Source: Sporobacter sp963677825
GTDB taxonomy: Bacteria > Bacillota > Clostridia > Oscillospirales > Oscillospiraceae
NCBI GenBank assembly: GCA_963677825.2
Contig: CAXXEF010000001.1
Span: 1,612,001 to 1,676,000, forward strand
DNA: 64,000 nt
Reading direction: 5' to 3'
Made by a program: the position numbers and the translations under genes. Below the pieces are notes generated by a model. The model ran no database searches. It saw nothing but the letters and a program-made list of their open reading frames with translations, and had not been told where the DNA came from. This document shows positions 51,087 to 60,508 of this stretch, one piece after another; positions within the stretch are counted from its first letter, which is position 1, and every line of letters starts with the position of its first letter.

Positions 51087-51797
51087 ATGAACGGCTATAT
51101 CCCAACACTTAATACGCGCGTAATTATTGTCACCGGGCACTACGGTAGCGGTAAGACGGAATTTGCCGTCAGCCTGTCGATGCTGGCCGCGCGCGGCGGC
51201 CTGCACGATTATCCGCGCCAGGCGCTCGTCGATCTGGACATCACCAACCCGTACTTCCGCTCGCGCGACCGGCGCGAAACGCTGGAAAACGCCGGCATCG
51301 GCGTCTATGGGAGTGTGTATAAAACGACCGTCAACGCCGAGATTCCGGCGCTGTCTGCCAATACGCGCATACCGCTCGAAGATAAGGACTGCTTTACGAT
51401 CGTCGACGCCGGCGGCAACGATACCGGCGCGCGCGTGCTCAATCAGTTCGGCAAGTACTTCACGCCGGACAAGGCGACGGTGCTCGCCGTCGTCAACTTT
51501 AACCGCTTTGAAACGCGCGACGTTCAGAACGCTGTAGAATATATCGATGCGATTGAACGCGCGACGAACCTGCGCGTGACCGCCATCGTCGGCAACACGC
51601 ATCTTTTGCGCGAAACAACGGCGGACACCATCCGCCGCGGCTACGCGTTAACGGCCGACTTGTGCGCCGAGACGAAGCGCGCACTCTGGTGCATATGCTA
51701 TCCAGAGGCGCTCGTCGACCGCGCCGACATCGCGGACATTTACGACCACCTGCTGCCCCTCGGGCTTTACCTGCGCCCGTCGTGGCTTGATAAATAG
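51087..51797 (+). CDS. P-loop ATPase linked to 2-oxoacid:ferredoxin oxidoreductase genes
   Basis: 236 residues. Walker A GHYGSGKTE at residues 17-25, Walker B-like LVDLDITNPYFRSRD and a second VDAGGNDTGARVL give a MinD/ParA-like (SIMIBI) or CobQ-type NTPase. Proteins of this kind commonly precede korDABC/vorDBAC genes in Clostridia, possibly assisting Fe-S or cofactor assembly, but the role is not proven. A start at 51051 is possible; the ATG at 51087 follows AGGCGG. The next gene begins 45 bases later. Confidence 0.8.
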   Translation: MNGYIPTLNTRVIIVTGHYGSGKTEFAVSLSMLAARGGLHDYPRQALVDLDITNPYFRSRDRRETLENAGIGVYGSVYKTTVNAEIPALSANTRIPLEDKDCFTIVDAGGNDTGARVLNQFGKYFTPDKATVLAVVNFNRFETRDVQNAVEYIDAIERATNLRVTAIVGNTHLLRETTADTIRRGYALTADLCAETKRALWCICYPEALVDRADIADIYDHLLPLGLYLRPSWLDK

Positions 51798-51842
51798 CGC
51801 CGGACTCTTTATCCCGGCTTTTTTACCGAAAGGAGCCACTCC

Positions 51843-52067
51843 ATGGCAAAATTTCACGTATTGTTCGATAACGACAAGTGCAAGGGCTGCGAGCTGTGCC
51901 TTGCCGTATGCCCCAAGGAGATCATCGTTATGAGCGCTGCCCTCAACGCTCAGGGCTACAGCCCGGCGTCGATCGACGATATGGACGCCTGTATCGGCTG
52001 CCAGTCATGCGCGCTCATCTGTCCCGACGGCGCGATTGCGATCTACAAAGAGGAGGCGGCGCAATGA
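51843..52067 (+). CDS. vorD: 2-oxoacid:ferredoxin oxidoreductase delta (ferredoxin) subunit
   Basis: 74 residues with two [4Fe-4S] motifs: CKGCELCLAVCPKEI and CIGCQSCALICPDGAI. It carries electrons from the TPP subunit to free ferredoxin. AAAGGAG before the ATG. Its stop overlaps the alpha-subunit ATG (ATGA). The Vor rather than Kor name rests on the ilvE neighbour only. Confidence 0.88.
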   Translation: MAKFHVLFDNDKCKGCELCLAVCPKEIIVMSAALNAQGYSPASIDDMDACIGCQSCALICPDGAIAIYKEEAAQ

Positions 52068-53152
52068 CGGAAAAAGTGCTTATGAAAGGCAACGAAGCGT
52101 TCGCCGAGGCGGCAATGCGCGGCGGTGCCCAGTTTTATTTCGGGTATCCGATTACACCGCAAAGCGAGATTCCGGAATACTTGTCGCGCGAGCTGCCCAA
52201 ACGCGGCGGTACGTTTTTACAGGCCGAAAGCGAGCTGGCGGCCGTCAGTATGGCATACGGCGCGGGCTGCGCCGGCGGCGACGTGTTTCTCTCGTCCTCC
52301 TCTCCCGGCATTGCACTGATGCAGGAGGGTCTGAGCTTTATGTGCTCGGCAGAAGTTCCCTGCGTCGTACTAAACGTCTCTCGAGGGGGCCCGGGCATCG
52401 GCGGTATCCAACCCGGTCAGGCCGACTACTATCAGGCCACGCGCGGCGGCGGCAACGGCGACTATCGTATCCCCGTTTTCGCACCCGCAAGCGTACAGGA
52501 AGCCGTCGACCTCATTTACGAGGCCGTTGAGCTCGCCAACACCTGGCAAAACCCGATCTTTATCATCGCCGACGGCCTTTTAGGCCAGATGATGGAACCG
52601 ATTATCATGCCGCCGGCGCGCGGCTTCATCAAAGAAGAAGACATCCGTGCGCGCAAACCGTGGGCACTCACCGGCTACGGCGACGACGACGCGGATCGTC
52701 GGGTCGTCCAGTCGCTGTACATGCAGCCGGACGATTTGGAAGCGCATGTCGAAAAGCTGTTCGAGAAATACGCACGCGCCGAAAAGGATCTGTGCCGCTA
52801 CGAGGCGGACGGCATCGAGGACGCTGAAATCGTTTTCGTGGCGTTCGGCACGGTGGCGCGGATCGCCAGAGAAGCCATCGAGCTGCTCGATGCCGAAGGC
52901 ATCAAGGCCGGACTGATCCGTCCGATCTCGCTGTGGCCGTTCCCATACAAGGCGTTCGACGCACTGGGGGACAAGACAAAGCTCGTCATTTCCGCAGAGC
53001 TGTCGATGGGCCAGATGATCGACGACGTACGCATGGGCGTATGCGGGCGCTATCCCGTCGGGCTTGTGCACCGCACGGGCGGCATTATCCCCACATCGAT
53101 CGAAATGGCCAACGAAGCGCTCAAACTGTACCGCGACGTACGCGCTCAGTGA
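52064..53152 (+). CDS. vorB: 2-oxoacid:ferredoxin oxidoreductase alpha subunit (VorB/KorA type)
   Basis: 362 residues. The pyrimidine-binding domain is marked by MKGNEAFAEAAMRGGAQFYFGYPITPQSEI and the QAESELAAVSMAYGAGCAGG segment (key parts GYPITPQSE and AESELAAVSMAYGA), and NVSRGGPGIGG binds CoA-side phosphate. It oxidises a branched-chain 2-oxoacid (or 2-oxoglutarate) to acyl-CoA with ferredoxin. An alternative longer frame from 51878 is an antisense-like shadow of vorD. Confidence 0.9.
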   Translation: MTEKVLMKGNEAFAEAAMRGGAQFYFGYPITPQSEIPEYLSRELPKRGGTFLQAESELAAVSMAYGAGCAGGDVFLSSSSPGIALMQEGLSFMCSAEVPCVVLNVSRGGPGIGGIQPGQADYYQATRGGGNGDYRIPVFAPASVQEAVDLIYEAVELANTWQNPIFIIADGLLGQMMEPIIMPPARGFIKEEDIRARKPWALTGYGDDDADRRVVQSLYMQPDDLEAHVEKLFEKYARAEKDLCRYEADGIEDAEIVFVAFGTVARIAREAIELLDAEGIKAGLIRPISLWPFPYKAFDALGDKTKLVISAELSMGQMIDDVRMGVCGRYPVGLVHRTGGIIPTSIEMANEALKLYRDVRAQ

Positions 53153-53163
53153 CGGAGGAACCG

Positions 53164-53910
53164 ATGAAACCTGTATTTACCTATACTAAAGGCATGACCG
53201 ACGCCGACACAACCTACTGCCCCGGCTGTACACACGGCATCTCGCACCGGCTGATTATGGAAACGCTTGAAGACGGGGGCAAGCGCGGGCAGGCCATCGG
53301 GGTCGCCCCGATCGGCTGCAGCGTGCAGGCGCACAAATTCATGAATCTGGATATGTGCGAATCCGCGCATGGCCGCGCGCCGGCGATCGCTTCGGCGATC
53401 AAGCGCGTACATCCCAATAAGGTCGTGTTCACCTATCAGGGCGACGGCGACCTCGCGTCGATCGGCATGGCCGAGATCATCCATGCCGCAGCGCGCGGCG
53501 AGAAGTTCTCCACTTTCTTTATTAACAACTGCATTTACGGCATGACGTCCGGCCAGATGGCACCGACGACGCTCGTCGGGCAGAAGACCACGACCTCACA
53601 GGACGGACGCACCGTCGAGCAGGCCGGCATGCCCATCCGGATGTGCGAGCTGCTCTCATCGCTTGACTGCGCCGTCTACATCGAGCGCGTCGCACTGGAC
53701 ACACCGGCACATATCCGTCAGGCGAAAATAGCTGTGGAGCGGGCGTTTGAGGTGCAGGAAAAAGGTCTCGGCTTCAGCTTCGTTGAATTCTTGTCCACCT
53801 GCCCGACCAACTGGGGATTAACCCCGTCCGACTCCATGAAATGGCTCAGCGAGCATATGATGCCGTACTACCCGCTGGGAATCTTCAAAAAGCCGGAGGA
53901 TCTGCGATGA
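53164..53910 (+). CDS. vorA: 2-oxoacid:ferredoxin oxidoreductase beta (TPP-binding) subunit
   Basis: 248 residues after GGAGG. The TPP motif is GDGDLASIGMAEIIHAAARG...NNCIYGMTSGQ (GDG-x~27-NN). Conserved Cys in TTYCPGCTHG and GVAPIGCSV bind the cluster. It pairs with the alpha subunit 11 bases upstream and overlaps the gamma subunit by 4 bases. Confidence 0.92.
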   Translation: MKPVFTYTKGMTDADTTYCPGCTHGISHRLIMETLEDGGKRGQAIGVAPIGCSVQAHKFMNLDMCESAHGRAPAIASAIKRVHPNKVVFTYQGDGDLASIGMAEIIHAAARGEKFSTFFINNCIYGMTSGQMAPTTLVGQKTTTSQDGRTVEQAGMPIRMCELLSSLDCAVYIERVALDTPAHIRQAKIAVERAFEVQEKGLGFSFVEFLSTCPTNWGLTPSDSMKWLSEHMMPYYPLGIFKKPEDLR

Positions 53911-54434
53911 GCACACATAAATTATTCTTCGCCGGCTCAGGCGGTCAGGGCATTCTTCTTATGGGGCAAATGATCACGTACGCGGCAATGTACGAGGATC
54001 AGTCGGTCACCTACTTCCCGTCCTACGGGCCGGAGATGCGCGGCGGCACCGCCAACTGCACCGTCGTCGTATCCGATAAACCCGTCAGCTGCCCGCTCAT
54101 TTATGAGGCGGACGCACTCGTCGTGATGAACCTGCCCTCGCTCATCAAATTCGAGCCGATGGTCAAGCCCGGCGGTACGATAATCGTCAACACCTCCATC
54201 ATCACGCAGACACCGTCACGGACGGATATCAATATTTTAAGCGTGCCGGCAAACGATATTGCCATCGAGCTCGGCAACGCGAAGATCGCCAATATGGTTT
54301 TACTCGGTGCGCTTGTCCGCGCAACACACGTTGTCTCCGAGCAGACGATCGAGCTGGTTATGCAAAAGCAGTTCACCGGCAAAAAAGCCAAGCTGATCGA
54401 CTTAAACAAAACGGCGTTTTATTACTATAAATAA
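53907..54434 (+). CDS. vorC: 2-oxoacid:ferredoxin oxidoreductase gamma subunit
   Basis: 175 residues starting at the ATGA overlap. Contains the gamma-domain hallmarks FAGSGGQGILLMGQM, SYGPEMRGGTANCTVVVS and the NMVLLGALV helix. It completes the D-alpha-beta-gamma set, in the order seen in clostridial Vor/Kor operons. Confidence 0.92.
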   Translation: MSTHKLFFAGSGGQGILLMGQMITYAAMYEDQSVTYFPSYGPEMRGGTANCTVVVSDKPVSCPLIYEADALVVMNLPSLIKFEPMVKPGGTIIVNTSIITQTPSRTDINILSVPANDIAIELGNAKIANMVLLGALVRATHVVSEQTIELVMQKQFTGKKAKLIDLNKTAFYYYK

Positions 54435-54449
54435 AGCGGGGTATTTCAG

Positions 54450-55526
54450 ATGTCTTACGAGTTTTCAGTCCAAAAAACAACAAACCCTAAACAAAAACCC
54501 GATCCGGATACGCTGGCCTTCGGCCGCACGTTTACCGACCATATGTTCATCATGGATTATGCCGCCGACAAAGGCTGGCATGACGGACGCATTGTGCCCT
54601 ACGGCCCGATAGCGCTCGACCCCGCCGCCGCCGTTCTGCATTACGCCCAGGAAATGTTTGAGGGGCTCAAGGCCTACAAGGCCGACGACGGGCGTATCCT
54701 GCTGTTCCGCCCCGACATGAACGCCAAACGCACCAATCGCACCAACGCGCGTATGTGCATCCCGCAGATGGACGAGGACCTTTTCGTCGACGCTATCAAA
54801 ACCATCGTCGACATTGAGCGCGACTGGATCCCCGACAAGCCGGGCACGTCGCTGTATATCCGTCCGTTCATTTTTGCCGACGAAGCATTCCTCGGCGTGC
54901 ACCCCGCGGCGCACTATAAGTTCATGATCATCCTGTGCCCTGTCGGACCGTACTACGCATCAAATGACGGCGGACTGCCGCCGACGAAAATCTTCGTCGA
55001 GGACGAGTTCGTACGCGCCACACCCGGCGGTACCGGTGAAGCGAAGGTTGGCGGCAACTATGCCGGCTCCTTGAAAGCGCAGATGAAGGCAAATGCCAAG
55101 GGCTGTGAACAGGTGCTTTGGCTCGACGCCGTCGAGCGCAGCTATGTCGAGGAGATCGGCACGTCGAACGCGTTTTTCGTCATCGACGGCGAGGTCGTCA
55201 CCGCGCCGCTGGGCGGCACCATCCTGCCCGGCGTCACACGTGACAGCGTCATCGCTTTGCTCAAAGACTGGGGCATTCCCGTTTCCGAGCGCCGCCTGCG
55301 CATCGACGACGTGTTCAAGTATGCCGCCAACGGCACATTGACCGAGGTGTTCGCCACCGGCACGGCGACCGTCATTTCCCCGGTGGGCAAACTGCTGTAC
55401 AAAGACGTCGAGTACACCATCGGTGACGGTGATACGGGCATCATGTCCCAGCGACTATACGAGACGCTGTACGGCATCCAGACCGGCAAGCTAAAAGACG
55501 ATATGGGCTGGACCGTTTCTGTTTAA
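54450..55526 (+). CDS. ilvE: Branched-chain amino acid aminotransferase
   Basis: 358 residues, PLP fold-type IV. The PLP Lys199 is in EAKVGGNYAGSL; YAQEMFEGLKAYK near the N-terminus and EEIGTSNAFFVIDGEVVTAPL further on bind substrate and cofactor. It converts valine, leucine and isoleucine to 2-oxoacids, the substrates of a Vor-type oxidoreductase, so the neighbourhood suggests a shared pathway. It lies 15 bases after the gamma subunit. Confidence 0.95.
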   Translation: MSYEFSVQKTTNPKQKPDPDTLAFGRTFTDHMFIMDYAADKGWHDGRIVPYGPIALDPAAAVLHYAQEMFEGLKAYKADDGRILLFRPDMNAKRTNRTNARMCIPQMDEDLFVDAIKTIVDIERDWIPDKPGTSLYIRPFIFADEAFLGVHPAAHYKFMIILCPVGPYYASNDGGLPPTKIFVEDEFVRATPGGTGEAKVGGNYAGSLKAQMKANAKGCEQVLWLDAVERSYVEEIGTSNAFFVIDGEVVTAPLGGTILPGVTRDSVIALLKDWGIPVSERRLRIDDVFKYAANGTLTEVFATGTATVISPVGKLLYKDVEYTIGDGDTGIMSQRLYETLYGIQTGKLKDDMGWTVSV

Positions 55527-55548
55527 TCAACCGGCACAAAAACGCGAC

Positions 55549-55579
55549 AAGAAGAGCGCCCTGCGGCGCTCTTCTTTTT
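55549..55579 (+). terminator. Terminator after ilvE
   Basis: AAGAAGAGCGCC-CTGC-GGCGCTCTTCTTTTT. Confidence 0.9.
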
Positions 55580-55645
55580 CAGGGGCACATGCACCGGCCA
55601 GCATTAAAAGCACGTTAAATTTGCGCCGATCGTTTCGTGCACTTC

Positions 55646-55674
55646 TTGACACGCCCCTGAAAGTATGACATAGT
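55646..55674 (+). promoter_or_regulatory. Promoter of the HD-domain gene
   Basis: TTGACA at 55646-55651, 17-base spacer and CATAGT at 55669-55674. Confidence 0.55.
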
Positions 55675-55722
55675 CATCTAAGCACTCAACGACCGTGCCA
55701 TAACGCAACGGAGGGCCGTTAT

Positions 55723-56220
55723 ATGTCCCGACGAAATCTCAATATAAAGGCACAGGGCGCCGCCGACTACCATGATACCGTCGCCGACCTGCTCGGCAGC
55801 ATGCACGTACAATCGATGCGCAAATACCGGCAGCATCGCGACGTGACGTGCCTGGAGCACTGCGCGAATGTGTCGCTTTTAAGCTATCGTGTCTGCCGTC
55901 GGCTGGGGCTTGACGCGCGCGCCGCCGCGCGCGGCGGGCTCTTACACGACTTCTTTCTTTATGACTGGCATACAGAGAACCCGTATGGTGGCCTGCACGG
56001 CTTCCGCCATCCGTCGATCGCGCTAAAAAACGCCGACATGCACTTTGCGCTGTCTGACAAAGAGCGTGATATTATACGCAAACACATGTGGCCGCTGACG
56101 CCGCGCCCGCCGCGGTATCCGGAATCACTTATCGTCGCGATTGCCGATAAGTATTATTGTGTTGCCGAGATCTTTCGTTCACGCCGGCGCGGCACACATA
56201 GTCCGGTGTCTGTGCGCTGA
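55723..56220 (+). CDS. HD-domain phosphohydrolase
   Basis: 165 residues after GGAGG. The HD residues are in VTCLEHCANVSLLSYRVCRRLG and GGLLHDFFLYDW (first His and HD), with a later His/Asp in GFRHPSIAL and ESLIVAIADKYYC. Metal-dependent phosphohydrolase fold; substrate unknown, possibly a nucleotide or a stringent-response-like molecule. Confidence 0.82.
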   Translation: MSRRNLNIKAQGAADYHDTVADLLGSMHVQSMRKYRQHRDVTCLEHCANVSLLSYRVCRRLGLDARAAARGGLLHDFFLYDWHTENPYGGLHGFRHPSIALKNADMHFALSDKERDIIRKHMWPLTPRPPRYPESLIVAIADKYYCVAEIFRSRRRGTHSPVSVR

Positions 56221-56249
56221 CAGATTATAATCCTGGAGTAACATTATTC

Positions 56250-57020
56250 ATGCATTATATAGATTTATCGCTATGGTTTATCCTGTACAGCTTTGTCGGC
56301 TGGGCATATGAGTCAGCGCTATTTACTGTTACGGAGCGCCGCTTTGTTAACCGGGGCTTTTTAAACGGGCCGTTTTGCCCGATTTACGGTTCCGGCGCGC
56401 TGCTCATTACGCTGCTGCTATCCCACACACAGCTGAGCATTCCCGCCTTATTTCTCGCCGCCGTTGTTTTAACAACGACGCTGGAATATCTCACCGCCGT
56501 CGTGCTGGAAAACCTGTTCAAGGCCAAATGGTGGGATTACTCGAACTTTCCGCTCAATTTTCAAGGCCGCATCAGTCTGCCCTCGTCGGCCGTGTTCGGT
56601 ATCATGTCGGTCATACAGATCAAACTGATCCATCCGTCTGTCGTCACGGCGACGGCACAAATCCCGATGAGCGCCAAACAGGCGCTCCTCGCTGCTTTCA
56701 TCGTTTACGTCCTCGTTGATCTAACGATGACGGTTCGGGGCGTCTTCGTGCTTAACGGACGGCTCAGCGAGATCCAAGTCGCCGTCAACGGCTTCATCGG
56801 CCAGCGTTTCAAGCGCGCCGAATCGATCACGAAATCGATTTTATCCGGCTTTGAGGACAGCGAGTTTTATACCGACCGAATCCGCCAGCTGTTTCGCATC
56901 GGGCACGCCCAGACACGCCGTCTGATGCGCGCGTTCCCAAAGCTGCGCTCGCTGCGATACGAAGCGGCCTTTAAGAAGCTTAAAGATCGCTTGATCGGCG
57001 ATGAAGCGGATGACCAATAA
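56250..57020 (+). CDS. ABC-transporter-type-IV/CmpB-like membrane protein (PF06541)
   Basis: 256 residues. About six hydrophobic spans. The signature FVGWAYESALFTVTERRFVNRGFLNGPFCPIYGSGAL (key parts GWAYESA and FVNRGFLNGPFCPIYG) is that of the CmpB-type family, common in Clostridia. The last 80 residues are cytoplasmic, basic and helical. Function unknown, despite the ABC name no ATPase is near. It lies 29 bases after the HD gene. Confidence 0.82.
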   Translation: MHYIDLSLWFILYSFVGWAYESALFTVTERRFVNRGFLNGPFCPIYGSGALLITLLLSHTQLSIPALFLAAVVLTTTLEYLTAVVLENLFKAKWWDYSNFPLNFQGRISLPSSAVFGIMSVIQIKLIHPSVVTATAQIPMSAKQALLAAFIVYVLVDLTMTVRGVFVLNGRLSEIQVAVNGFIGQRFKRAESITKSILSGFEDSEFYTDRIRQLFRIGHAQTRRLMRAFPKLRSLRYEAAFKKLKDRLIGDEADDQ

Positions 57021-57031
57021 CCGAAGAAAAC

Positions 57032-57063
57032 AAAACCGCCGCACTTTCGTGCGGCGGTTTTTC
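57032..57063. terminator. Terminator between the CmpB-like and metG genes
   Basis: AAAACCGCCGCAC-TTTC-GTGCGGCGGTTTTT. Confidence 0.9.
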
Positions 57064-57076
57064 TGTCTATTTGGTA

Positions 57077-58663
57077 TTACGACGGCTGCTGCAACGCGTT
57101 GAGCGCGTCGATCTCCTTGTCCAGATCAATCCGCGGGAAGATGACCTCACCCTTTGAGACAGTCACCGTCGCGCTCAGGCGGCCGAAAGCCGCCGCCGAC
57201 GCCCACGTCGTATCGTCCGCTTCGGCGCCGATCTGCCCGAAAATCTTCACGCACGTGTCCGGCATGAACGGCTGGAGGAGCGCCGCACACACGCGGATGG
57301 CTTCAAGCAGGTTGTACAGCACCCGCGCCAGGCGCGGCTGTTGTGTTTCGTCTTTGGCGAGCACCCACGGCGCGGTTTCGTCGATATATTTGTTCGCGCG
57401 CGACGAGACGCGGAATATTTCCGTCAAGGCGTTCTGGAACGCGTACTTTTCCATCTGCGTTTCGTACACATCGCGCAGCGATGAGGCCATGGCGATGAGC
57501 TCATCGTCCAGCCGATCGGCCGTTTGCTCGGCCGGCAGCGTGCCGCCGAAGTACTTGACGGCCATCGCGACTGTCCGCGAGACGAGATTACCCAGATCGT
57601 TGGCAAGGTCGGTATTGATGCGCGAGATTAAAAGCTCGTTTGTGAAATTGCCGTCCGACCCGAACGGGAAGTCGCGCAGCAGGAAGTAGCGCAGCGCGTC
57701 CACGCCGTAGCGCCCGGCCAAAATGACCGGATCGACGACGTTGCCGATCGACTTGCTCATCTTCACGCCGTTGAAATTCAGCCAGCCATGGCCGTAAACC
57801 TTTTTAGGTAACGGCATGTCCATACTCATCAGAAACGCCGGCCAGTAGATCGCATGAAAACGGACAATCTCCTTACCGACAAAATGCACGTCGGCCGGCC
57901 AGTATTTGTCATAATCGTCGTTTTGGTCGTTTAGGAAGCCAAGCGCCGTGGTGTAGTTAAACAGCGCGTCCAGCCAGACGTACACAACATGCCCGGGATC
58001 GAAATCGACCGGCACGCCCCACGTAAACGTCGTGCGGGTTACGCACAGATCTTGCAGGCCGCCCTCACAGTCAATGAAATTGTTGATCATCTCGTTAACA
58101 CGCGATTGAGGCTGGAGGTACTCGCCGGCTTCTAAAAGCGCCCGAACCTGATCGGCGTATTTCGACGCGCGGAAGAAGTACGCTTCCTCCTCGGCATATT
58201 TAACGTCGCGTCCGCAGTCGGGGCACTTGCCGTCGACAAGCTGGTTTTCCGTCCAGAAAGACTCGCACGGCGTACAGTACAGGCCCTTGTAGGCGCTCTT
58301 ATAGATGTCGCCCTTGTCGTACATGGCTTTAAATATTTTCTGTATCGACTGCTCGTGATACGCGTCCGTCGTGCGGATGAAGCGGTCGTTAGAGATGTTC
58401 ATCAGCTTCCACAAGTCGAGGATACCGCCCTCGCCCTCAATGATGTTATCGACGAACTGCTTGGGCGTGACGCCCGCATCTTTGGCTTTAAGCTCAATTT
58501 TCTGCCCGTGCTCGTCGGTGCCGGTCAGGAACATGACATCATAGCCCTGCATTCGCTTGTACCTCGCCATCGCGTCCGCAGCGACCGTACAGTAGGTGTG
58601 GCCGATGTGGAGCTTGTCGGATGGGTAGTAGATGGGCGTTGTGATGTAGTATGAACTATTCAT
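57077..58663 (-). CDS. metG: Methionyl-tRNA synthetase
   Basis: 528 residues, class I. HIGH-type motif LHIGHTYC, zinc site CTPCESFWTENQLVDGKCPDCGR (two Cys pairs) and KMSKS in FNGVKMSKSIGN near residue 300. It lacks the C-terminal tRNA-binding EMAP-like domain that many Firmicutes have (about 640-660 residues), so it is the short form. No T-box is seen in the short leader. Confidence 0.95.
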   Translation of the reverse strand: MNSSYYITTPIYYPSDKLHIGHTYCTVAADAMARYKRMQGYDVMFLTGTDEHGQKIELKAKDAGVTPKQFVDNIIEGEGGILDLWKLMNISNDRFIRTTDAYHEQSIQKIFKAMYDKGDIYKSAYKGLYCTPCESFWTENQLVDGKCPDCGRDVKYAEEEAYFFRASKYADQVRALLEAGEYLQPQSRVNEMINNFIDCEGGLQDLCVTRTTFTWGVPVDFDPGHVVYVWLDALFNYTTALGFLNDQNDDYDKYWPADVHFVGKEIVRFHAIYWPAFLMSMDMPLPKKVYGHGWLNFNGVKMSKSIGNVVDPVILAGRYGVDALRYFLLRDFPFGSDGNFTNELLISRINTDLANDLGNLVSRTVAMAVKYFGGTLPAEQTADRLDDELIAMASSLRDVYETQMEKYAFQNALTEIFRVSSRANKYIDETAPWVLAKDETQQPRLARVLYNLLEAIRVCAALLQPFMPDTCVKIFGQIGAEADDTTWASAAAFGRLSATVTVSKGEVIFPRIDLDKEIDALNALQQPS

Positions 58664-58721
58664 GATGTCCGTTCCTTTCTGCTTGTTTGAGCGGGCTTTC
58701 CGCGCTCAGGAAGTAAGTGGC

Positions 58722-58751
58722 AGTATACCACAGGTCGCGTTAAACATGCAA
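58722..58751 (-). promoter_or_regulatory. Promoter of metG
   Basis: Minus strand TTGCAT (58751-58746) and TATACT (58727-58722), 18-base spacer. Confidence 0.55.
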
Positions 58752-58758
58752 CAGGCTG

Positions 58759-59472
58759 CTACGGTTTCAGCTCGACGATTTCGTTGTCGTCAAAATGCAG
58801 TTGTGTTTCAGCGTACACGCGCTTTTCGCGCGGGATGAAGCCTCGGACATTCGTCATTGGGAATATCCACGTATACGGCCCGATGTGCGTACCCGGCTGG
58901 GTGACGGCGTTGGCGCCGAGCCGTGATGCGTCGCCGAGGACAACGCCGTAGAACGAGTCGCCGAGGTCGTGCTGGACGCCGTCGAGCTTCAGTGTCGCGT
59001 TCGACTGATTAAACTTACGGTTGGCGGTAATGACGCCCGAGCCGACGCGCGCGGACGCGCCGAGCACACTGTCGCCGACAAAGGCGAGGCTGGCGACTTT
59101 CGACCCGCCGAACATCACCGTATGCTTGACTTCGCTCCCGTGGCCGACGTTGCAGCCGTCGCCGACGATGGTGTACGGGCGCAGTACGGCGCCGGGCAGG
59201 ATCTCGCAGTTTTTACCGACATATACCGGCCCGATGATCGTCACGTCCCCGTAGATGACCGTCCCCTCGCCGATGGAATACGCGCCGACGGCGTTCAGCT
59301 TACCGCACTTCAGCGTACCCTTATTTTCCTGAACGCCCGTGTCCTCGAGCGTCTGCTTCAAATACGCCTTGGCCTTAACGAGGATGTCGGTCGGCGTTTT
59401 GAGGCCGTCCAGAAAACCCTCGATCGGGAATTTTTCCGGATTGAGGAAATAATAGCGCAGATCGATAGACAT
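58759..59472 (-). CDS. Left-handed beta-helix (hexapeptide-repeat) protein
   Basis: 237 residues. After an N-terminal helical part of about 55 residues, many [LIV]-G-x4 hexapeptide repeats occur (AVGAYSIGEGTVIYGDVTIIGPVYVGKNCEILPGAVL; key units GEGTVI, GPVYVG, GDGCNVGHG), as in UDP-GlcNAc pyrophosphorylase C-terminal domains and acyltransferases. There is no nucleotidyltransferase part. Likely an acyltransferase or sugar-nucleotide-related enzyme; substrate unknown. Not coupled to metG. Confidence 0.75.
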   Translation of the reverse strand: MSIDLRYYFLNPEKFPIEGFLDGLKTPTDILVKAKAYLKQTLEDTGVQENKGTLKCGKLNAVGAYSIGEGTVIYGDVTIIGPVYVGKNCEILPGAVLRPYTIVGDGCNVGHGSEVKHTVMFGGSKVASLAFVGDSVLGASARVGSGVITANRKFNQSNATLKLDGVQHDLGDSFYGVVLGDASRLGANAVTQPGTHIGPYTWIFPMTNVRGFIPREKRVYAETQLHFDDNEIVELKP

Positions 59473-59680
59473 AATCCGCCTCCATTTGGTTTTGTTATGA
59501 TACTTTGAAGTTAAATTATACGCTCTTCGCCCTTGTCTTACAACCGCCAGACGTTAAAACAGCCTAAAAGCCGGTTAAAATCAACAAAAGGACATTTCCT
59601 GTTGACGAAAGGCTATACGAATTGTAAAATTAAATGATACAATAATTTAAATACTAGGTATATTGAATATCGGAGGGGCC

Positions 59681-60508
59681 ATGCAGCAGCAAGCGCAGAC
59701 AAGCCGGGCAAACGAACTGTCCCACGCGACAATCATCTGGGGCGGCAGCGAAGCCGGGCGCGACCGACGCGCCGACCGGCTGGCTGCGGCGCTCGTGTGC
59801 ATCGGCGACGGTGAGCGCCCCTGCGGCGTTTGCGTCCATTGTAAAAAATCATTGCGCGGCATCCATCCCGACATCACGGTCGTCGACAAGCCGGACGACA
59901 AGCGCGAGATTATCGTCACTCAGATTCGCGCCATACGAGACGACGCGGTCGTCACGCCCAACGAAGCCGACAGGAAAGTCACGATCATCCGGCACGCGGA
60001 CCTGATGAACACGTCGGCGCAAAACGCATTATTAAAGGTATTGGAGGAGCCGCCGGCCACAGCCGCGTTCATCCTCGTCACGGAAAACCCTGCCGAGCTG
60101 TTGCCGACCGTTCGCTCCCGATGCGCGTCGGTGCAGGCCGCGCGCGATGACGCCGCGGCGCCGTCCGGCGTTTCGGATGCTGCGCAGGCCTTCTTGTCCG
60201 CACTCTCAGACGGCGCGCTCGAGCTGACGCGCTGGTCGTTCGACGTTGAAAAGCTCGATAAAGACGCTTTCGGCGCTTTTTTGCGCGACGCGGAAGCCGC
60301 CGTCGTGCACCAGCTGCGCGACAACGCTGCCGGCAAACCGTCGCCGCTGCCATCCAGCCTGCTTGTTGGCGCGCTTGACACGCTCGCGCTGGCAAGAACC
60401 TATTTGCAAAGCAACGTTAGCCTCGGGCACATCGCCGGTATGATGTGCTCGGCGCTGATCCTACGAAATGAGGAAAACCATGATAGAAGTCATCAGCGTT
60501 CGATTTAA
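59681..60508 (+). CDS. holB: DNA polymerase III delta' subunit
   Basis: 275 residues, with CGGAGG before the ATG. The clamp-loader AAA-like protein has a degenerate P-loop region IIWGGSEAGRDR, a zinc knuckle CGVCVHCK and the QNALLKVLEEPP box with SRC in PTVRSRCAS. It is a stator of the clamp loader without ATPase activity. Its 3' end overlaps the ricT start. Confidence 0.92.
   Translation: MQQQAQTSRANELSHATIIWGGSEAGRDRRADRLAAALVCIGDGERPCGVCVHCKKSLRGIHPDITVVDKPDDKREIIVTQIRAIRDDAVVTPNEADRKVTIIRHADLMNTSAQNALLKVLEEPPATAAFILVTENPAELLPTVRSRCASVQAARDDAAAPSGVSDAAQAFLSALSDGALELTRWSFDVEKLDKDAFGAFLRDAEAAVVHQLRDNAAGKPSPLPSSLLVGALDTLALARTYLQSNVSLGHIAGMMCSALILRNEENHDRSHQRSI

Noticed and set aside
58664..58760. 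T-box leader upstream of metG
   Set aside because: The leader is under 70 bases and has no AGGGTGGNACCGCG-like box.
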